From F23-B02 sp963613665 (GTDB lineage: Bacteria; Bacillota; Clostridia; Oscillospirales; Oscillospiraceae), in the NCBI GenBank assembly GCA_963613665.1, contig CAVEAL010000003.1, forward strand, positions 83,891 to 147,890: a stretch of DNA of 64,000 nucleotides, read 5' to 3'. Shown here in pieces: positions 58,482-64,000 of this stretch. Each line of letters begins with the position of its first letter. Within the stretch, counting starts at the first letter, position 1. Both the position numbers and the translations under genes were made by a program. The notes under the pieces are model-generated. The model was not told where the DNA came from. It did no database searches and worked only from the letters and a program-made list of their open reading frames with translations.

Positions 58482-60476
58482 TCAGGAGATATCAGCCATA
58501 TCAAGATACAGATATCCGTTTTCCGCAATGTGATTTTTTCGTCCGGCAAGATCGTCGCCGAGCAGCAGATCGAACATCTGCGCCATACGCTCGGCATCCT
58601 CTGGCATGACCTTTATGAGTCGGCGCGTTTCGGGGTTCATGGTCGTCATCCACATCATGTCCGGGTCGTTCTCACCGAGGCCCTTGCTGCGGTTTATGAG
58701 CGCTTTTGCCCCGCCGAGTCCGGCGACGATATCCGTCTTTTCCTTGTCCGAGTACGCAAAATAGGTCTTTCCCCTGCATTCTATTTCGTACAGCGGCGAC
58801 TCCGCTATATAGACGTAGCCCTCGCGGATAAGCGTCGGCACAAGCCGGTAGATCATCGTCAGTATCAGCGTGCGTATCTGGAAGCCGTCAACGTCGGCAT
58901 CGGTGCAGATGATGACCTTATTCCAGCGCAGATTGTTTATATCAAAGCCGTTCAAGTCCTTCTGTCCCTTGACCTGAACCTCGACTCCGCAGCCGAGCAC
59001 CTTGAGCAGATCGGTTATAACGTCGCTTTTGAATATGCGGGCATAGTCGGCCTTCAGACAGTTGAGTATCTTGCCGCGCACGGGCATGATACCCTGAAAA
59101 TCGGCATCGCGGGAGAGCTTGCATGCACCCAGAGCCGAATCGCCCTCGACGATGTATATCTCTCGCTTTTCCGGGTCGCGGCTGCGGCAGTCAACGAATT
59201 TCTGCACACGGTTTGCGATATCTATACTGCCGGAGAGCTTTTTCTTCATGCCCTGACGCGTCTTCTCCGCCGCCTCACGGCTGCGCTTGTTTACAAGCAC
59301 CTGCTCTGCTATCTTATCCGCCTCGGGCTTGTTCTCGATGAAGTAGACCTCGAGCTTTTCCTTGAAAAAGTCGGTCATCGCCTCCTGAATGAAGCGGTTT
59401 GTTATGGCCTTCTTGGTCTGGTTTTCATAGGAGGTCTGCGTCGAGAAGCAGTTGGTTACAAGTACAAGGCAGTCTGCCACGTCCTGAAAGTTAATCCTGC
59501 TCTCGTTTTTCTGATACTTGCCGAGCTTTTTTATGTATGCATCTATCGCATAGACAAAGGCGCTGCGCGCAGCCTTTTCCGGCGCACCGCCATACTCAAG
59601 CCATGAGGAGTTATGGTAGTACTCGATAGCCTTGACCTTGTTTGAAAAGCAGAAAGCCGCCGAAAGCTTTACCTTGTATTCCGGCTTATCCTCCCTGTCC
59701 CTGCCGCGGCGCTCGGCGCTTATGAAATAGGGCGAAGTCAGCGGAGAGTCGTGGGCGATCTCATTTACATAGTCGAGAATGCCGTTTTCGTAGACGTATT
59801 CGGTGACGTCGAATTTATTGCCGTTCTGATTGCGGAAGCGGAAGGTCACTCCCGCGTTTACTACGGCCTGACGGTGCAGAATATCTCTGAAAAACTCCTC
59901 GGGAATATCGATATCCGTAAAGACCTCCAGGTCGGGCTTCCATTTTATCGTCGTGCCGGTCTTTTTCCGGTCGGCGGGGCTTACCGTGAGCTCCTGCCCC
60001 TTTTTGCCGACGACCTTGCCTTTTTTGAAGTGCAGCTCATATTTATTGCCGTCGCGCCAGACCGTGACATCCATATACTCGGACGAATACTGCGTCGCAC
60101 ATGAACCGAGGCCGTTCAGACCGAGGGAATATTCGTAGTTCTCGCCCTCGTTGTTGGCATACTTGCCGCCTGCGTACAGCTCGCAGAAAACAAGCTCCCA
60201 GTTGTAGCGCTTCTCGTTTGCATTCCAGTCCATCGGACAGCCGCGGCCGAAGTCCTCGACCTCAATTGATCTGTCTGCGTAGCGCGTGAGCGTTATGACG
60301 CTGCCGAAGCCCTCGCGCGCTTCGTCAATGGAGTTTGAAAGTATCTCAAAAACGGCGTGCTGACAGCCGTCAAGCCCGTCGGAGCCGAAGATAACGCCCG
60401 GGCGCTTTCTTACTCTGTCCGCACCTTTCAGCTGCGATATACTGTCGTTGCCGTATCCTGCGCTGGTCTTAGTCAT
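58482..60476 (-). CDS. Type IIA DNA topoisomerase subunit B (GyrB/ParE-like)
   Basis: ATPase/TOPRIM subunit of 664 residues. The GHKL ATPase domain has EILSNSIDEAREGF and VEDFGRGCPMDW, with GLNGLGSCATQYSS for the ATP lid. The TOPRIM domain carries YIVEGDSALGACKLSRD, GKILN and the metal site TDADVDGFQIR. The motif order is complete but the ATP-lid residues differ from standard GyrB (usually GLHGVG), marking a divergent clade. It is the first gene of a three-gene operon with a promoter just upstream. Confidence 0.88.
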   Translation of the reverse strand: MTKTSAGYGNDSISQLKGADRVRKRPGVIFGSDGLDGCQHAVFEILSNSIDEAREGFGSVITLTRYADRSIEVEDFGRGCPMDWNANEKRYNWELVFCELYAGGKYANNEGENYEYSLGLNGLGSCATQYSSEYMDVTVWRDGNKYELHFKKGKVVGKKGQELTVSPADRKKTGTTIKWKPDLEVFTDIDIPEEFFRDILHRQAVVNAGVTFRFRNQNGNKFDVTEYVYENGILDYVNEIAHDSPLTSPYFISAERRGRDREDKPEYKVKLSAAFCFSNKVKAIEYYHNSSWLEYGGAPEKAARSAFVYAIDAYIKKLGKYQKNESRINFQDVADCLVLVTNCFSTQTSYENQTKKAITNRFIQEAMTDFFKEKLEVYFIENKPEADKIAEQVLVNKRSREAAEKTRQGMKKKLSGSIDIANRVQKFVDCRSRDPEKREIYIVEGDSALGACKLSRDADFQGIMPVRGKILNCLKADYARIFKSDVITDLLKVLGCGVEVQVKGQKDLNGFDINNLRWNKVIICTDADVDGFQIRTLILTMIYRLVPTLIREGYVYIAESPLYEIECRGKTYFAYSDKEKTDIVAGLGGAKALINRSKGLGENDPDMMWMTTMNPETRRLIKVMPEDAERMAQMFDLLLGDDLAGRKNHIAENGYLYLDMADIS

Positions 60477-60528
60477 TTAAAATTCCTCTCAAATACAACA
60501 TCTTGCGTAAAATTGCACACATTTTTAG

Positions 60529-60565
60529 ATTATATAGTATACAGCATATGCGGTGCAAAAGTCAA
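60529..60565 (-). promoter_or_regulatory. Sigma-A promoter of the topoisomerase operon
   Basis: Minus strand TTGACT (60565-60560) with TATACT (60541-60536), spacing 18 bases. An overlapping TATAAT at 60534-60529 with TTGCAC 18 bases upstream is an alternative. Confidence 0.6.
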
Positions 60566-60576
60566 GACATAGCAAA

Positions 60577-60603
60577 GCGGAGGCAGCGTCTGGCTGCCTC
60601 CGC
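60577..60603. repeat. Perfect 11-base hairpin in the 60.6-kb gene-free stretch
   Basis: GCGGAGGCAGC (60577-60587) pairs with GCTGCCTCCGC (60593-60603) around a 5-base loop. There is no proper U-run on either strand (minus side reads TTTGC). It stands upstream of the topoisomerase promoter with no gene ending into it on that strand. Confidence 0.7.
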
Positions 60604-60605
60604 CG

Positions 60606-60693
60606 TCGGATGAAATGCCATTCGGCTTATCCGGCTTAACGAAGATAATGCCTTGCAGCTGCCGTGCAATAAGCTCAGGCATTTCATCCGACC
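60606..60693. repeat. Long imperfect inverted repeat (88 bases), possible structured RNA or small mobile repeat
   Basis: Outer arms GTCGGATGAAATGCC (60606-60620) and GGCATTTCATCCGAC (60679-60693) are perfectly complementary over 15 bases. Inside, GCTTAT (60626-60631) pairs with ATAAGC (60670-60675) and CGGC (60633-60636) with GCCG (60662-60665). Nothing in it codes. The rest of the gene-free stretch (60694-60833) shows only short repeats, such as CAGACTTCTGTCT, and no clear promoter for yaaL. Confidence 0.6.
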
Positions 60694-60833
60694 GGTCTTT
60701 CAGACTTCTGTCTCGGATGCTTCGTCTGTCTGTATTATATGCTGCCGCTTCCGACTTAAACGATGTAAATTTTGCCGTTTAAATAGTGCCCGTAATGAAT
60801 ATACTATTTTAAAACGCAAAGGAGACGCAGACG

Positions 60834-61043
60834 ATGACACGAAAAGAGGAAAAGAAGCTTAAAGCAGAGTACAGGCGCAGGCTGGGAGAGCTGTGCGATA
60901 TAAGGGCGCAGCTACGGTGCGCATATGCGGCATTTGACAATACGACAGATTGTGATATGATGGATGCATGCATTTATGAGATAAATGCGCTCAAGTCGCG
61001 CTACAACAGCGCGGTGGTAAACGTTAAAAACCTTATAACTTAG
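60834..61043 (+). CDS. yaaL: DUF2508 (YaaL) family protein
   Basis: 69 residues, highly helical and charged: MTRKEEKKLKAEYRRRLGELCDIRAQLRCAYAAFDNTTDCDMMDACIYEINALKSRYNSAV. The AFD...D...D.CI.E.N.LKSRYN pattern is that of YaaL. AAAGGAG lies nine bases before the ATG. In B. subtilis yaaL also directly precedes bofA. Function is unknown. Confidence 0.88.
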   Translation: MTRKEEKKLKAEYRRRLGELCDIRAQLRCAYAAFDNTTDCDMMDACIYEINALKSRYNSAVVNVKNLIT

Positions 61044-61051
61044 GAGGCTGC

Positions 61052-61318
61052 ATGGACGCATTAAACACCGTACTTACCGTGATCATAGCCGTATTTTTAC
61101 TATGGCTCGTTATCAAAATATTCGCTACGCCGATAAAATGGGCGCTGAAGCTCCTGCTCAACGCGATTATCGGCTTTGTCATGCTGTTTATATTCAACTT
61201 TCTCGGCGGCTTTATCGGCCTGTCGCTGAGCGTGGGCTGGGTAAGCGCGATAGTTGCCGGCATTCTGGGCGTTCCGGGCATAATATTGCTGCTGCTTATC
61301 GAAAACTTCTTTATGTGA
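61052..61318 (+). CDS. bofA: Pro-sigma-K processing inhibitor BofA
   Basis: 88 residues of mostly hydrophobic sequence, with two or three membrane helices (about 5-27, 33-55 and 62-85). The BofA family signature NAIIGFVMLFIFNFLG ... ILGVPGIILLLL is present. BofA holds SpoIVFB inactive together with SpoIVFA until a forespore signal arrives. It follows yaaL by eight bases. Its presumed partners lie at 53-55 kb. Confidence 0.93.
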   Translation: MDALNTVLTVIIAVFLLWLVIKIFATPIKWALKLLLNAIIGFVMLFIFNFLGGFIGLSLSVGWVSAIVAGILGVPGIILLLLIENFFM

Positions 61319-61328
61319 GGATATGGAC

Positions 61329-61871
61329 ATGAAAAAGCTGCTGAAGAAAATATATGGTCTTTTCCTCCCGCACGGTACAAGATCCTTTTGGAAATACAGA
61401 CGGCGAATTCTCTTTCCGAAAGGCATTCAGAAGATATTTAAGCCCTACTATTCGCTGAGAGCACAGTGGACACTGGAAAAGCTCAATTCGAGCATCCCAA
61501 TAACCGAACGTATAAGACCGTTTAAGGCTCCGCATGGGCTGTGCGGGATATTCATATCCTACGGTGCCAGGGTCGGCAGGGGCTGCACGATATTCCAGCA
61601 GGTCACTATCGGCTCAAACACCATGCCGGACAGTAAAAAGCGCGGTGCGCCGGTCATCGGCGACCGTGTCTACATAGGCGCGGGAGCAAAGATCATCGGA
61701 GGCATCACCGTCGGAAACGATGTGCGTATCGGAGCAAACTGCATCGTCACCGAGGACATCCCGGACAACAGCACGGTCGTAATGGAAAAGCCGCGCGTCA
61801 TCACATACGACAAGCCGCGCGATAATACCTTTATTGAATGGGACAAGTATCAGGCCTCTCTTGAATCCTAA
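61329..61871 (+). CDS. Serine acetyltransferase-like hexapeptide acyltransferase
   Basis: 180 residues from the ATG at 61329, which has GAGG eight bases upstream; an ATG at 61323 is too close to that site. An N-terminal basic helical part precedes a left-handed beta-helix of hexapeptide repeats (about 78-155: GARVGRGCTIFQQVTIG, VIGDRVYIGAGAKIIGGITVGNDVRIGANCIV). CysE-like proteins acetylate serine, but the N-terminal CysE domain is short. Other acceptors (sugar, polysaccharide) are possible. A terminator follows. Confidence 0.82.
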   Translation: MKKLLKKIYGLFLPHGTRSFWKYRRRILFPKGIQKIFKPYYSLRAQWTLEKLNSSIPITERIRPFKAPHGLCGIFISYGARVGRGCTIFQQVTIGSNTMPDSKKRGAPVIGDRVYIGAGAKIIGGITVGNDVRIGANCIVTEDIPDNSTVVMEKPRVITYDKPRDNTFIEWDKYQASLES

Positions 61872-61877
61872 ATAGTT

Positions 61878-61910
61878 AAAACGGACTGTCATGCAGTCCG
61901 TTTTTATTTT
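61878..61910 (+). terminator. Terminator between the acetyltransferase and murF (bidirectional)
   Basis: AAAACGGACTG (61878-61888) pairs with CAGTCCGTTTT (61894-61904), five-base loop, then TATTTT. The A-run on the left also allows termination of murF on the minus strand. Confidence 0.9.
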
Positions 61911-61913
61911 CTG

Positions 61914-63266
61914 CTATTTGAGCAGCTTTAAGGCCTCGGATACCTCCTCGAGCTTCATGCTGTGCGAGGCCTTGACAAGTACCGTGTCGCCTTTTTTTAT
62001 AAGCTCCGGCAGCGCAGCAATGAGCTTCGCGTTATTATCAAAATGCAGCGCGGCTATGCCCTCTGCGGCGCGGGCGGTGTTTTCCGACATTTCGCCGACG
62101 CAGAGCAGGAGCTCCACCCCGTGCGATACGGCGTATCTTCCTATATCTGCGTGACGCTCGGCGCGGGCAGAGCCCATCTCGAGCATATCGCCAAGCACGC
62201 ACACCCTGCGTCCCGTGCTGCCGCACATTGAGTCTATTGCGCATTTTACGGAATCTGGATTTGCGTTGTAGCAATCGTCAATGACGGTAATATAACCTGT
62301 TTCGATGACGTTTGCGCGGCGGCCAACCGTCTCATAGGAGGCTATGCCGCGCATGATCTCTTCGTCGGTAAGTCCGAATTTCATGCCGACGGCAGCACCC
62401 TCAAGGGCGGCATAGACCATGTGGCGTCCGTATGCCGGTATGCAGACACTAATGCGGCGCTTCCCTGCTATAATATCGCAGCTCTGCATTGCAGCGCCCT
62501 CGACCTTGATATTTTCGGCCCTGATATCGGCGTTATCGCCAAGTCCGTAAAATATTCTGTTCTGCCGGCAGGAGCAGACAGAGAGCAGATCGTCGTCGGA
62601 ATTCAAAAACACCGTACCGCCGTCAGGCATGTACTCAAGCATCTCGGTTTTCGCTTTGAATACGCCGGAGCGGTCGTGCAGCCGGTCAAGGTGCGCATTG
62701 CCGATGAGAGTATACACGGCGTCGGTAGGGCGCACCATACGGGCAAGGCGGCCCATTTCGTTAAAATCGGAAATGCCCATCTCAATTACCGCTGCCTCAT
62801 GCTCGGGCTCAATGCGGAATATAGTGAGCGGTACGCCGAGCTCGTTGTTGAAATTCTTATCGGTTTTAAGCACCCTGAAGCGCTGCGACAAAACGGCGGA
62901 TATCATTTCCTTGGCCGTTGTTTTTCCGACCGAGCCAGTTATGCCGATGACCGGTATACGAAGCGTTTTTCTGTATTCCTCGGCAAGCCGCGCCATGGCC
63001 TTGGCCGTACTGTCAACGACTATGAGGCAGCCGCATGCGCCGGGGATATCATGCTCAACAATGCAGCAGGCAGCGCCGAGCTCGAAAGCTTTTCCGACAT
63101 AGTCGTGCCCGTCAACATGCTCGCCGGGCAGGGCGGCAAATGCAAAGCCGTCTCTTACGAGCCTGCTGTCAATGACAAGCCCCCTTAGCTCACGCTCTGC
63201 GTCTCCCCTGCCGGACAGACGGCCACCGGCTATCGCTGCGGCCTGCTTTACGGTAATGCCTCTCAT
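61914..63266 (-). CDS. murF: UDP-N-acetylmuramoyl-tripeptide--D-alanyl-D-alanine ligase
   Basis: Adds D-Ala-D-Ala to the muramoyl tripeptide. The 450 residues show the Mur ligase domains: an N-terminal UDP-binding part (about 1-100), the ATP-binding domain with GITGSVGKTTAKEM (about 108-121), and the C-terminal domain with VIDDCYNANPDSVKCAI and VLGDMLEMG. It overlaps ddl by ATGA, so the supplier of D-Ala-D-Ala and its user are coupled. Confidence 0.96.
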   Translation of the reverse strand: MRGITVKQAAAIAGGRLSGRGDAERELRGLVIDSRLVRDGFAFAALPGEHVDGHDYVGKAFELGAACCIVEHDIPGACGCLIVVDSTAKAMARLAEEYRKTLRIPVIGITGSVGKTTAKEMISAVLSQRFRVLKTDKNFNNELGVPLTIFRIEPEHEAAVIEMGISDFNEMGRLARMVRPTDAVYTLIGNAHLDRLHDRSGVFKAKTEMLEYMPDGGTVFLNSDDDLLSVCSCRQNRIFYGLGDNADIRAENIKVEGAAMQSCDIIAGKRRISVCIPAYGRHMVYAALEGAAVGMKFGLTDEEIMRGIASYETVGRRANVIETGYITVIDDCYNANPDSVKCAIDSMCGSTGRRVCVLGDMLEMGSARAERHADIGRYAVSHGVELLLCVGEMSENTARAAEGIAALHFDNNAKLIAALPELIKKGDTVLVKASHSMKLEEVSEALKLLK

Positions 63267-64000
63267 TCATACTTCTCCATGGAAAGCTTTATTATTTTCT
63301 CGCAGACCTCGCCGAAGTCGAGCCCCTGCTCCCTGCCCATCTGCGGGATGAGGCTTGTAGGAGTCATGCCGGGCAGAGTGTTTGCCTCAAGGCAGTATAT
63401 CTCGCCGCTTTCATTGTCCATAAGAAAGTCGCCGCGGCAGTAGACATCGACCATCAAGGCCGCGCTCACACGCTCTGCAAGGCGCTGTACTCTGTCGGTG
63501 TCCTCCGCGCTTATTGGCGCGGGGCATATCTCCTCGGTAAGTCCTGCCTGATACTTATTTTTGTAGTCATACCAGCCGGTTTTGGGGATTATCTCAATGA
63601 CCGGCATCGCCTCGCCGCCCATAACGCCGACAGTCAGCTCGCGTCCCTTTATAAAGCGCTCGACCAGAACATGATCTTCATATTTGAATGCAATCTCCAG
63701 CGCCGAGGCATATTCCTTTTCGTCCGCAACCATGCTCGTTCCGACGCTTGAGCCGCCGCTGCACGGTTTTACGACGCAGGGGAAGCCGGCATTTTTGACC
63801 TCGCCGCCCTTTTCGAGCACGATGCCCTCGGGAACGGGAATGCCCGCAGAGCGCAGCATTATCTTGGTGATCTCCTTATTCATTGCGATCGCACTGCCGA
63901 GATATCCGCTGCCGGTGTATTTTATGCCATGCACATCAAATGTGGCCTGAATCTTGCCGTTTTCGCCGTCCTCGCCGTGCAGGGCAAGAAAGCTTATATC
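63263..64000 (-). CDS. ddl: D-alanine--D-alanine ligase, N-terminus beyond the window
   Basis: Partial: 245 codons are visible and the frame continues open through the right edge (ISFLALHGEDGENGKIQATFDVHGIKYTGSG). It has the ATP-grasp features LHGEDGENG and YTGSGYLGSAIAMNKEITK, VVKPCSGGSSVGTSMV and the metal-binding YCLEANTLPGMTPTSLIPQM. An apparent start at 63934 is an internal GTG. The visible C-terminal part suggests a protein of usual Ddl size. Confidence 0.95.
   Translation of the reverse strand, partial: DISFLALHGEDGENGKIQATFDVHGIKYTGSGYLGSAIAMNKEITKIMLRSAGIPVPEGIVLEKGGEVKNAGFPCVVKPCSGGSSVGTSMVADEKEYASALEIAFKYEDHVLVERFIKGRELTVGVMGGEAMPVIEIIPKTGWYDYKNKYQAGLTEEICPAPISAEDTDRVQRLAERVSAALMVDVYCRGDFLMDNESGEIYCLEANTLPGMTPTSLIPQMGREQGLDFGEVCEKIIKLSMEKYE

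Noticed and set aside
57903..59606. 567-codon plus-strand open frame
   Set aside because: It runs antisense across two topoisomerase genes and the small gene between, with no ribosome site and a Tyr/His/Arg-rich shadow composition. Both minus-strand genes have clear family motifs.
60834..61043. Possible transcription-factor reading of the small charged plus-strand protein
   Set aside because: Its pattern and its position before bofA fit DUF2508/YaaL, and no helix-turn-helix is visible.
1..64000. CRISPR arrays, insertion sequences, prophage or integrative element
   Set aside because: No regularly spaced repeats, transposase, integrase or phage structural genes were seen on either strand.

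Overview
The window is a chromosomal segment of an endospore-forming, low-GC-lineage Gram-positive bacterium with fairly high GC content, most likely an anaerobe of class Clostridia (Oscillospiraceae/Ruminococcaceae type). The evidence is a complete spoIIIA operon, SpoIVFA/SpoIVFB-like proteins, BofA, GerW/YtfJ, a SPOCS (DUF3794) protein, a DUF1540 Cys-rich protein, the MEP isoprenoid pathway, an IspH-ribosomal S1 fusion and typical Firmicutes housekeeping blocks. I cannot name the genus. I see no insertion sequence, prophage, CRISPR array or obvious transferred island. The region is core genome and almost everything is on the minus strand, so that strand is probably the leading strand.

Layout, read 5'->3' along the minus strand (high to low coordinate). 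64.0-61.9 kb: ddl (partial)-murF, cell wall precursors. 61.9-60.8 kb: a short plus-strand operon yaaL-bofA-acetyltransferase. 60.8-60.5 kb: a gene-free, hairpin-rich stretch. 60.5-55.9 kb: a type IIA topoisomerase pair with a small zinc-ribbon membrane protein between the subunits. 55.9-54.7 kb: a YitT transporter-like protein, then two convergent tRNAs, Gly(GCC) and Pro(CGG). 54.7-50.8 kb: spoIVFA-like, spoIVFB-like, and the TIGR03960/TIGR03936 radical-SAM pair. 50.8-47.7 kb: rplS-lepB-rbgA-rnhB-yraN. 47.7-46.0 kb: thrC, and a divergent DUF1540 gene. 45.9-33.8 kb: metallophosphoesterase, tig-clpP-clpX-lon-engB, M50 protease, scpA-scpB, DUF2953, ytfJ, D,D-carboxypeptidase and rluB-type pseudouridine synthase.

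33.7-27.0 kb: RpiR regulator, HI0933-family flavoprotein, cmk, ispH-rpsA fusion; then carD-ispD-ispF. 26.9-20.9 kb: DUF3343 and a class V aminotransferase; cdaA-cdaR (cyclic di-AMP), rseC, yicC, remA, gmk, rpoZ. 20.9-11.3 kb: priA-def-fmt-rsmB-rlmN-prpC-prkC-rsgA, plus a small membrane ORF missed by length cut-offs. 11.3-5.4 kb: a SPOCS/LysM protein gene heading spoIIIAA-AH. 5.3-1 kb: asp23-nusB-xseA-xseB-ispA-dxs-tlyA (partial).

Most genes in a block overlap by 1-8 bases (ATGA, TGATG or TAATG junctions), which indicates tight translational coupling. Five isoprenoid genes (dxs, ispA, ispD, ispF, ispH) lie within 31 kb. Three sporulation modules share the window: the SpoIIIA feeding-tube/secretion complex, the SpoIVFB/SpoIVFA/BofA sigma-K checkpoint, and GerW.

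The observations most worth follow-up are: an internal ribosome-binding site inside the IspH-S1 fusion; a SpoIIIAG so short that it should lack the beta-rich insertion of the known ring; a near-palindromic 12-mer shared by the spoIIIA operon and the DUF3343 gene; structured inverted repeats at 60.6 kb; and a TTG-started 50-residue membrane ORF whose start lies in the rsgA terminator.
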